Below the pieces are notes generated by a model. That model saw only the letters and a program-made list of their open reading frames with translations. It was not told the origin of the DNA and made no database searches. A stretch of DNA of 64,000 bases, taken from NCBI RefSeq assembly GCF_018691265.1, contig NW_024881279.1, positions 10,270,243 to 10,334,242 on the forward strand. The letters run 5' to 3'. Origin of the DNA: Tyto alba. Taxonomy: Eukaryota > Chordata > Aves > Strigiformes > Tytonidae. A program made the translations under genes and the position numbers. Numbering within the stretch: the stretch's first letter is position 1; each line of letters begins with the position of its first letter. Below are positions 35,183-60,434 of this stretch, in pieces.

Positions 35183-36265
35183 GACCAGTATTAGTAGCCC
35201 AAATTGTCTGAAAAAGTGACTTCAGCTTGTCATTCTAGGCATGTGCAGCTTAGCTGCACAGTTGCATGAATCATGATTTACCTGTCCCCACTCAGTTCAA
35301 TGTTCATGATTTAAAACGAAGCACTAGGGATACATTGTTCAGGCGAGTTTATTCAAATACAACAACAGCAAAATAACAGCATTCTCAGAAGAAAATAAAC
35401 CTCAAATCCACAAGACAGGGGAGAAGAAAAAAAAGTAACATAAATTACAAATTTTGGCCAAAAATTTTTGAATTTAATTACTCTCTGAGTTCAGCACAGA
35501 TACTCCATTAAAAGCCTTTGATATTCTTCAGAGAATTTGGTATTCTCTGGAGAATAATTTACAGTAGTGTCTACACTCAGGGATCAAGTCATAGCTCACT
35601 AGAACAAGTCACAGGGTCAGACCCCATCCATTTTCCTCTCTCTGGGTGCTACCATCCCTCACCAGGCCTTCTGGACAATCCCATTTTTATTAATGGAACT
35701 ATTTGCAGAGCAAGATATTACTGAAACTGATCTAAATTTTCAGTGCATTGTGTAGCAGTTATACCACAAATGCAGACTGCAGTTAAAAATTAACCAAATT
35801 AAACTTAAAACTTTCTCATCAAAGGAAAAATATAAAGCATTGCAGAATCATTCTCTCCAGGCCTTATAGTACTTTACTGCAGCAAGAACTACAATGCAGT
35901 CATAAAATAGAATTATTTCACTAGATAAAACTCCTAAAGTAATGCCTACAAAATTATGGCAAAAACCATCAAAATGCCTATTTTTCCATGAAAAGGATGT
36001 GCTTAAACACATCTCTCCTCAGGAGAGCACATTATCACATGCTTAGAGCTGGATTCGTGTGTAAGTGCTTTCCTGAGCCAGAGCCCAAACAATGCCCTGA
36101 TGATGTAGGTGAAACTCTAGAGACTTTTGACCTCCCTAGATCTGTATGTGATCTCTCTAAATACAAACAGATCATCAGACTCTTCAAAATGACCTGTACA
36201 GCTCGCTCAAGCTACATGGGTTTCCACCAAACACACTGACTGAAAAGACAGTGTTTGGGAAAACA

Positions 36266-36271
36266 TTTATT
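36266..36271 (-). terminator. Candidate SOX30 polyadenylation signal AATAAA
   Basis: AATAAA in gene sense, 45 nt downstream of the SOX30 stop. This would give a very short 3' UTR. A second AATAAA lies at 35686-35691, so the UTR may be longer. Confidence 0.5.
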
Positions 36272-36315
36272 TCCCATTCTATAATATTTCTCTAGGTTAT
36301 AACTTGTTTTAAAAA

Positions 36316-44767
<8,452 letters not shown>

Positions 44768-44971
44768 CCCGCCGCGGCTCCTCCGCCGCCCGCGGCCGTT
44801 GGCGCCAACGGCCACCGCGCCCTCGCGCCGCGACACGGCGCCGTCGCCATGGAGACCCGAGGCCGTTCGCCTCCCGCGGCCGGCACCATAGAGAGGTCCA
44901 CCTAGTCGCCCGGCAGGGCTTGGCGCCGTCGCACTCGGCGGTCGCCCAGCGCTTCCGCTTCCGTCCCGGCC
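44768..44971. promoter_or_regulatory. Bidirectional SOX30/THG1L promoter
   Basis: Only 204 bp separate the two start codons, inside a CpG island that extends to about 44380-45440 by eye. There is no TATA box. It contains a 20 bp perfect palindrome with core TTGGCGCCAA (44794-44813), an X-box-like GTCGCCATGGAGAC (44843-44856), and tandem ETS-type sites CTTCCGCTTCCG (44952-44963) directly upstream of the THG1L ATG. Confidence 0.85.
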
Positions 44972-45168
44972 ATGCAGGGGGGCTGGCGGGTGCTGTCGGC
45001 CATCGCGGCGGGCCGCGGGCGCTGGGCCGGTTGTGTGCGCGGCTGTGGCCGCCTCCGCCCCTCAATGGCAAAAAGCAAGTTCGAGTATGTGCGGGACTTC
45101 GAGGCGGACGACACCTGCCTGCCCAACTGCTGGATTGTGGTCCGGCTGGACGGCCGCAACTTCCACAG
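44972..45168 (+). CDS. THG1L: THG1L coding exon 1
   Basis: 197 nt: leader, then [20 protein letters not shown] and the catalytic RLDGRNFHR. Donor CACAG|GTGAAG. The start at 44972 has context GGCCATGC. Confidence 0.95.
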
Positions 45169-48100
45169 GTGAAGGACCGGGCGGGCAGCCAGCCAATGGC
45201 CGGGGCGCTTAGAGCGGTGTGGTCGCCATGGCGACGCCTCAGCGAGCAGGAGGATGGGGCCTGGCAGACGGCGGGGCGCGGGCGGGAGTTTCCTCGGCCT
45301 AAGGGCGCAGGCTCCGAGCGCTGTGCCGAGGAGAGGGGCGCTGGCCGGTGCCGTGCAGTTGGCCTTGGCCGTTTCCTGCCCGGCCCGCGTGAATTCTGCA
45401 GGTGCAGGGGTCGCAAACCCTCCTTACCCCCCGAATCCTTGTGAGCCCCTTCCCTCGGCCTCTCCAGGGCACGGAGTTGTCACGGGTGTTTTGTCTTCAG
45501 GGGCCGTGGGCAGCTTCAGAACCGTGCCTTCGGTAGGGTGGTAGGGCAGTGGTTACCAGTGCTCAGGTGTGCTGGGGGAAGGACAGCAACTGGTATACAG
45601 GGATATTTATTTTGTTTGGAGTCAATGTGGCATTTGCCTTTCTTTGGGATAAATAGAGCATAGGCTCTGTCAAGCAGTAGGTGACATGTTCTTGCTGGGG
45701 ATTTGATCTCTGGTTTGGTCATGGGGGTGTCTGGTAAAGCTCTCAAGCTTTGGCAAGTTAATTGATAATGTTGCCCTTATTGGACTGACAATAAAAGGCA
45801 CCCGGGAGAGTGTGAGTTTACAGAAAGTACTCTTTGTCATTGTTTTCAAAGTAAAATACAGAAAGCGGTAATTCTGAAGGACTGGTTAGGGTGAAATACT
45901 GATGGGAAAGAGAATGAGTTATCCAGAGTATATAAAAGGAGGTTTTTTGTTACTGCTTTTCATACCTGGAGGGAATTTTCTGTCAGCATCGACAGGATAT
46001 TGGAAATCAATATTCATGGAAAGCAAGCATGAGGAAAATAAATGGGTATTTTCATTATCTTTTTAAAGGATTCTTATTCAACCATTTTTGCTTTGAAGGT
46101 TTTCTGAGCAGCATGAGTTCAAAAAGCCCAATGATGACCGTGCTCTTCAGCTGATGACCAAGTGTGCCCAGACAGTGATGCAAGAATTGGAGGATATAAC
46201 TATTGCTTACGGACAGAGTGATGAATATAGTTTTGTTTTCAAAAAGAAGAGCAGATGGTTTAAAAGAAGAGCGAGGTAACAGCTGCTTTGATGCTGAAGT
46301 GAACTTGTTTTTAACATCTCTCTTTAAACCTGTAATTCTTCTTTAAATTTGCCTTTATCTACACACAGAGATTAGGACTAGGGCTATGTTTGGGTGCATA
46401 CACTACAATTAGTTCAGGTTCTTCATGCTAACTCTTTGCATGCGATCTTTCAGGAATGTAAGTTCAGTGAAACAGAGTTTTTTAAAAAGGTTTTGTTGAA
46501 ACAAACATTGTCAGAACAAACATTCTTTTAATGAACTGTTACCTTTTTCCAAATTCTTTTACTTGATTCTCAGTACTTCCTGTTCTTCAAAAGATTCTGT
46601 GCTGTTGCTGGTCTGCTGGGCCATTATTTAAGAAATGCTGCTACCCACCAGAACTATCATGACTAATACCTCAGATAATCACAGATATATATGATTGTAT
46701 TGATGTATTTGTTTCTTTTTCCTTCTGCTTTGTGTTTGCAAGTAAGTTCATGACTCATGTGGTCTCCCAGTTTGCCTCAAGTTACGTTTTCTATTGGAAA
46801 GATTACTTTAAGGACCAGCAACTTCTGTACCCACCAGGATTTGATGGACGAATTGTGTTGTATCCCAGCAACCAAAATTTAAAGGACTACCTCAGCTGGA
46901 GACAAGCTGATTGTAAGCATTTCTAGAAACGCAGATTTGTGCAGTTCTCTTTTTCTCTGAATAGAAATGCCTTTATTTCCAGTATATTTGTATATATAGG
47001 TATCAGTGAGAGAACAGCAGGTAGGGTGGTAGTTATAAATAAACAATATTAGAATTGTTTTGGGCTTTATATGGATACATAAATACTGGCTGAAATTCTG
47101 AGTCTTCAGGCTACAGCTATATTGTTGCATCCTGGGAGTGAGTTCAGCACAGGAAATATTAGAATTATTAATAGAATTAATTTATTGGCTTTTATGTTCT
47201 GGGTTTGTTTAGCCAATGTAATCTACTTTAATGAAGAGATGTGAATGTTCAGATTCACAGCATATAGAAATCAAAAGTGCTATATATTCCATGCTAGAAC
47301 AGACCATTGAAATTACTTTCTAGGCTTTTTTTTAATACCTAGTCCCTGTTGCTCAAATTAAGATAATTTATGTTATACATAAACACGCTTCACCGCCTGC
47401 TCTCCCTTTTCAGAATTATAATGAAATCTATCTTCTAGTTTTATGATATTCAGTAACTTAAAATCGGGTCAGAAAAGATTATATATTGTCCAGGAACTGA
47501 TAATATTAATTCCTCTATTCTTGGCTATTTCTTGGATATGACTCTGGAAATAAAACTGTTTTTCTGAGTAGTCACTTAGATTTGGTAAATACTCTTTCAC
47601 TCTTTTTTCTCTTTCTACAGGCCATATTAATAACCTTTATAATACAGTGTTTTGGATGCTTATACAGCGAAGTGGCTTGACACCAGGGCAAGCACAGGAC
47701 AGACTTCAGGTAAGAGTCTCTTGAGGTCTTGGTTTTTTCCAGCTACAAAGAAAATGATAAGATTTTCAAAGCTGTGTCTTGCCTACCCAGCAGCCCATGG
47801 CAGGCTTCTCTGTTCTTACTGTAATAATTTTGTGGGTGTAGATTCAACAACTTCTTGAATTGCACAGATGTTAATATGATTACCAAATAATGTATTTTTC
47901 GTCAAATATTAGCAGGATTTTAATTTCTTAATTAGCAAGTTCAGAAATCTTAGAAATGTCATATAAACATCCAGTATTCCTAAGCACGAGGTACAATAGC
48001 AGGATTCAGCTACTATTGATTCATTTTCTGTAGAATTCTCTGTTCTGTAGAAATTCTCTGTTTTAATACCCTTATTTGGCACTTGAAAAGAATTCCTCTG

Positions 48101-49835
48101 TTGGGAGAGGTAATTAAACCTTGTAATTTAAAGGTGAAAAACCTGCATAAATGTCAGCCTTACTTCCAGTATTCACCCATCTTCTACCCTAGAGATTCGG
48201 TTTGTTTGTTTGTTTGTTTTCTATAAGACTACTTTGTCTTTTCATTTACTCTCAGGGAACTTTGGCTGGAGATAAGAATGAAATCTTATTTTCTGAATTC
48301 AACATCAACTACAATAATGAACCTTTGATGTATAGAAAAGGAACTGTCTTAATATGGCAGAAGGTAAAGAAACTCTATTACTACTTGCTTCATGCTTTAA
48401 ATAGGTACACTATGGCAGACACACTACACCAGAAGATCACCAGCTGTATCCCAAGTGTATGTCTATGTATGAATGTATTTTAAAACTAACCATATTTCCC
48501 ATATAGTGATGTGTAAGATGACTGTTTTGGAGATTTTTTGAGATACTGTATGAACATAGTGTAAAAATTAATCTCTGAAGTCTGGCTTCAATACCAGTTA
48601 TGACTTGAGATAAAGTGTGTATCAACAGATGACAGTGTATATGTAGAATTTCATAAGACTGATATATTTACTAGCTAAATCTCCCTTGATTAATGAATCA
48701 TACAGTTGGTTTCTTAGTGTTACCAGCTTTGAAAATTGAGGAAGTGTTCTGCTTCCTGAAAAATTACATTTTAATGTCTGCTGTCAGTTTGATATGATAA
48801 TCACTGGGGCCTGTGCCAGGCCCTTCACAGGATTAGATCCCAAATATTTCCACTGCAAAGGAGTTACAAACTGTAGTTCAGTAAGGTAGCTTAGCTCATA
48901 GTGTGCTTAAGCCTTTTCTACTTCTGTAAAGGAGCGTGGTAAGGAGTGCAGCTGTTAACAGGGAATTTCTTTTAATGATAACTTGGAAATGTTCATCATT
49001 CCAGGATTACGTCACCGATCCAGAATTAGTGGAAGAAATTCCTTTCCTGTGTTTTGTATGAAATGAGACCCCAGCAAATCATAAATGTTTATGGCCTTAG
49101 TGTCCTTCCGTACCGGGAGATCTTAACTAGAAATCTGTATGTTTCATGTGATCAGGACCTCATCTGTCTATCTTAAGATTTTCCATAAATTGCTCAGCCT
49201 TTTGTCTTCTATACATAAAAAAAATAATAATCCTTTATTTTTTTATTTAAATTTTGGCCAACAATTTCTATTACTTTGAACTAATTAGAACAGATACAGG
49301 CTCCCACCTGGAAATATATTTCACTTGTTCCTTGTGTGTATTTTTTTCTTGGTAATTGTAGACATTTGCAAAGTTTCCCATTTGCTTTATATAGTTCCAA
49401 ATTAAATACTGTACTTCATTCAAGAATCCTTGCAATTGGCTATGTGAATTTGCAGGTCATTTATTTGAGTCATGTGATGATGACATGCATGTCAACTGCT
49501 CATGGGTTAGTCTTTGAATTGAGAATACACTTCTCTTTCAGAAGATGCAGTGTTCAAATTCTGTAGTATGCTATGGGGATGATAGTTGCTTTTGTTGTAG
49601 CTTTGTTTCTTGTCCATTTGTGAATCCCCTCTGGAGTCTTACATGTCTGCTAATGTGTCAACTGTATTTTCAGATTAATGAAGTTATGACTAAGAAGATA
49701 ACACTGCCAAAGAAAGCAGAAGAAAAGGAAGTTGAAGTGACCCGGACTAGGACTAAAGTTGTTCCCCTGCACTGTGACATTATTGGGGACCAGTTCTGGG
49801 AGGAATATCCTGAGATTCTGGCTGAGGATAGTTGA
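44972..49835 (+). CDS. THG1L: THG1L tRNA-His guanylyltransferase, complete
   Basis: Adds the essential G-1 residue to the 5' end of tRNA-His by 3'-5' type nucleotide addition; reported in mitochondria and cytosol. Six coding exons (44972-45168, 46099-46275, 46743-46912, 47621-47709, 48256-48363, 49674-49835) total 903 nt, 300 residues plus stop (human 298). Metal-binding Asp60 in RLDGRNFHR and Asp107-Glu108 in YGQSDEYSF are present; counted from the internal Met32 they are D29, D76 and E77, the Thg1 numbering. Also conserved are [46 protein letters not shown] and [12 protein letters not shown]. Residues 1-31 are Arg-rich with no acidic residue, consistent with a mitochondrial presequence. Confidence 0.98.
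46099..46275 (+). CDS. THG1L: THG1L coding exon 2 (active site)
   Basis: 177 nt, [20 protein letters not shown] through [12 protein letters not shown] and WFKRRA. Acceptor TTTGAAG, donor GAG|GTAACA. Confidence 0.97.
46743..46912 (+). CDS. THG1L: THG1L coding exon 3
   Basis: 170 nt, [20 protein letters not shown], then [18 protein letters not shown] and LSWRQAD. Acceptor GTTTGCAAG, donor ATT|GTAAGC. Confidence 0.97.
47621..47709 (+). CDS. THG1L: THG1L coding exon 4
   Basis: 89 nt, [20 protein letters not shown] and PGQAQDRLQ. Acceptor CTCTTTCTACAG, donor CAG|GTAAGA. Confidence 0.97.
48199..48218 (+). repeat. (GTTT)n microsatellite in THG1L intron 4
   Basis: Four to five GTTT units, about 40 bp upstream of the exon 5 acceptor; they could add to its pyrimidine tract. 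Confidence 0.7.
48256..48363 (+). CDS. THG1L: THG1L coding exon 5
   Basis: 108 nt, [20 protein letters not shown] through GTVLIWQK. Acceptor TTTACTCTCAG, donor AAG|GTAAAG. Confidence 0.97.
49674..49835 (+). CDS. THG1L: THG1L coding exon 6 and stop
   Basis: 162 nt, [20 protein letters not shown], then [20 protein letters not shown] and the end EILAEDS before TGA at 49833-49835. The stop position equals that of human THG1L relative to EDS. Confidence 0.97.
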   Translation: MNEVMTKKITLPKKAEEKEVEVTRTRTKVVPLHCDIIGDQFWEEYPEILAEDS

Positions 49836-50542
49836 TATCTCTGACTATAACTGGTAGTTCACATTCTGCTCTGCTTGGGTTGTTGGCAAGTAAGGAGTAT
49901 GAATGGTGGCTGGCCGAGTTTAACCTCAAACCCTCTTCAGCAACTACATTGGTTTTAGCACTGTTGTTGCTTGAAAAAAAAGACACTGTTATGTTGTCTG
50001 ACATACAAGAATATGCTCACATGGAAAACCTAAAATCGTATTTTATTTTGAATGTTAAGAACTCCTCATAAATTAAGACTGCTCCTTCCTTGTACATGCA
50101 TATTTGTAGAAAAAGTGTATAGAAATTTCATGCATTTCTATAGCATTTAAGCCATGAGGTATTTTAATGGACTGCTGCACTATAAAAGGCTTGCATATTT
50201 GAACAGTTAAAAGTAGAGAAGAAAATAATTATTTTGATTTTTGTTTCAACTGAGATGGACCAGAATATTTCAACTGACACTTATTATTAAATTTCAAGGG
50301 CAGTGTGATTAGTGACAAACTGTTCAACTCCCTTATGTCTCTGATTTTTACAGGAAGGAAATGGAGTAGCCCAGCCATTTCCTATGACTGATTGTTAAAA
50401 GCTTTTTTAAAATGTACAGGATTTTTATACTTTTAAAAGTTAAAAAAAAAATTATTATTCTCTGCTGTGTTTATTACTTGGCCTTTTGCATTCCTGGGAC
50501 TTTCCCTAGTGATTGGTGAAAGTTCTAAACAGTGAAGTTAAC

Positions 50543-50548
50543 AATAAA
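50543..50548 (+). terminator. THG1L polyadenylation signal AATAAA
   Basis: AATAAA about 710 nt after the stop, followed within 30 nt by a TG-rich stretch (GACTTGAGTGCTCTTAGG). A plausible main 3' end. Confidence 0.65.
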
Positions 50549-50809
50549 GATACTATACAGACTTGAGTGCTCTTAGGACAGGGGTAGACATTGTGCTCTC
50601 ATCTTCAGTGGCCTGGGAAGTCATCAGTCTCCCATGGTGCAGTAGAGTGAACGGTCGCAACAGAGGGGAACATCCCTGGTGCCTGCAAAGAGGGTGCTAA
50701 CAAGAACTTAACTTACTGTTCTCTGATTTTCCTGGGGATGACACAGACGTAGCAGTTCTGACAGTACTTGTTAGTTAGAAGGAAGAGGAGTGTGTGCTGC
50801 CTGATCTGT

Positions 50810-51410
50810 TGTCATGGTTTAAACCTGGCCGGCAGCTGAACACCATGCAGCTGCTTGCTCAGTCTCCCCCACCCTGGGGAATGGGGGAGAGAGTTGAAGG
50901 GGTAAAGGTAAGGAAACGCATAGGTTGGGATAAAACCAACTTAATAACTGAAGTAAAGTAAAATAACAATAGTAATAATAGAAAATACAGATGAGTAATG
51001 CACGATGCTATTGTTCACCATCTGCCAACTGCTGCCCAGCCTGTTCCCGGCTAGTGATCCTAGAGAAGAGAGAATCCTGAAACCCCAGTCCTGGAAGCAA
51101 GAGCGAGCTTCCTGATCAACCCTCATCTATATACTGAGCATGATGTTGTATGACACAGAATATTGCATTGGCCCATTTGGGGCCAGTGCTCTGGCTGTGC
51201 TCACTCGTAGCTTCTTGTGCACCTGTGCACAAGCAGGACCTGGGAAGTTAAAAGTCCTTGATTTCTCAGCAACAACTAAAAACATCAGCGCATTATCAGC
51301 ATTCTTCTTATACCAAATCCCATAGTGGATCCAAACCACAGCTCTGTTCTAGCTACTAAGAAGAATCAAAAAAAAAATAAAATAGCTATATCCCAGCCAA
51401 AACCAGGACA
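50810..51410. mobile_element. Solo LTR of an endogenous retrovirus, about 600 bp
   Basis: It begins TGTCATGGTTTAAACC and ends AAAACCAGGACA, giving the TG...CA ends of an LTR. Flanks TCTGT (50805-50809) and TCTAT (51411-51415) look like a 5 bp target duplication with one mutation. I recognise this sequence type from neoavian bird genomes, where it is abundant. No internal gag, pol or env sequence adjoins it. It lies between THG1L and LSM11. Confidence 0.75.
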
Positions 51411-52990
51411 TCTATGCACAGTTTGTCAGAACAGTTAAATCGTACAACCTCTCAGAGGAGAAACATTTCTGCTAATGTAAAGGGGCTTGTCCCAGTGTAA
51501 CTGGAATTTGATTGAAATAACCTCTTTCAGTACAGAGATAAAACTATAATGGTATAATAGGTATTTATAAGGATATTATTACTGCTTTTAACTGTACTTG
51601 TTTCAAAAACGTGGTTCTAGAACTGTAATCTGGCATGCTGTTGCTGAGAGAGAGAGAGCATTTGGGACCGGCCATAAAAATGGAAAGAAAGAATCAGATG
51701 TGACTGAAGATCAGTACTGAGTTATTTTCCCCTTAATTTGCCTAGTAGCCTACTCTGTCTCACCTTTTCTTCCCACAGGAAGAACCTGCACATTTAAGGC
51801 AATGTGTGCATTTTAATTTTACATTGAAAAAAAAAACAAACCCAAAAAAACACCAAAACAAACCAACAAAAGAAACTAAACAGGTGCTGATGTAAACTAC
51901 TACTTTGCAGTTTCTTCCCAAGATTAAAAAATGAGTCCATGTGTTTATAATAGCGCAGGGCTTCCCCTCTACTGCCATGTGCCAATACTGAGCAGTTAAG
52001 TACATGCAGTGAGAGAATGCCTATCATTTTTAGTTTGTAGAATGGGCTGTATAATTCACAGGAAGAGGATATGAGAGATTGTGAGGTTATGACTGAATGA
52101 ATCATTACACTGGTCATTTACCACTAAGAACTTCCTCTCTGTCTGTTTTGTTTTTGTTTTTTTTTTTTTTGTCTTGTAACTCAAATGTAATTTACTTGAC
52201 TTTGAAAGGCCATATGTTACTATCTGGTGCCTGACTTCAGATATTACATATACAGCAACTGTTCCAGAGGTGGTAACATATGGATTTTGCTGTCTGAGTA
52301 AGGATGAAAATAAATTTTGGCAAACATGATTCATGCTTGGGAAGTATGATGTAGGGTTTTTTATCATCTATATTATGACGACCTGATACATCAATAGATA
52401 TATTGTAGAATGTATGTACATTGTGTGTGTCTATGTTAGGTCTTACCCTCAGAACATTTTCTAATTAACTCATCTTTAATATATAATAAACATGTATATA
52501 TGTAAACATACGTTTACATATGGATGCAGACAAGATTTGGATTGTCTGTAGAGCCATGGCCTTTAATTTGTATTAATGTAGGTGCTAGAGAAAGCAATTG
52601 CCTGGTGGTATCCTCATATATATGTCTTCACAGATGTAGGGGAAAATAAATCTTGCCATGGTTCAAGAAGCAGACTGCCCTCAGTGGCACACACAGCTTG
52701 CCCTGTGCCCTGTGCCTCTACTTGTAGCTATTTCTGTAGCTGCCTAAGACCCGTTCAGTGGCCCAGTGAAGAAACGGGTGCTTCCTCCGAAGCCGGTCTG
52801 CAGCCTCTGCCTGATGTTGTACTGCCGTGACAGGAACCAGTTATGAAAGACTACTGGTAGGTGGTGGAACGCGTTACGGTAAAACCACTGCAGCACTAAC
52901 ACGTGTTGCTGTGCCGTTCTTCGGGGAAACGTTGCTGCGCCGCACACCCTTTTACGGATTAAAAAGCAAATTACATTGCAACCCCCTCTT
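51411..52990. other. Intergenic region upstream of LSM11
   Basis: AT-leaning sequence with a T/G-rich run at 52138-52170 and an A/C-rich run at 51828-51870. No gene, RNA or further element recognised. Together with the LTR it fills the THG1L-LSM11 gap. Confidence 0.6.
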
Positions 52991-53094
52991 TTTGCCCCTT
53001 ACCACCTCATCGTCCGGGGGGTGCCGAGCCCGGCGCTGCCGTCGCACCGGGGAGTTACCGAGATGCGAAACCGCACTGACACCGCCGGGACCGT

Positions 53095-53216
53095 AACTGC
53101 CCGGCCCCGCCCCCCGCCTGGCCCCGCCCCCCCACCTGGCCCCGCCCCGCCGAGCTCCGGCGGGCGGCGCGGCGGCGCCCCCTAGCGGCGGCGCCCCGTC
53201 CCGCCCGCCGCCCGCC
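53095..53216 (+). promoter_or_regulatory. LSM11 CpG-island promoter with tandem GC boxes
   Basis: Repeated CCCGCCC cores, spaced by CCTGG, form a series of Sp1-type sites 60-120 bp upstream of the ATG. The CpG island runs from about 52990 to 53870 by eye. No TATA box. Confidence 0.75.

Positions 53217-60434
<7,218 letters not shown>

Larger units (their letters stand above)
29478..36240. other. Intergenic region between ADAM19 and SOX30
   Basis: 6.8 kb between divergent features of two minus-strand genes: the ADAM19 5' side and the SOX30 3' side. Beyond the ADAM19 CpG island it is AT-leaning and single-copy in look. It holds an A-rich run at 31466-31500, an (AT)n/(AG)n microsatellite at 31850-31890, a (CA)n tract at 35163-35180, and a faint old-repeat-like segment at 31990-32110. 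No gene is supported. Confidence 0.65.
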
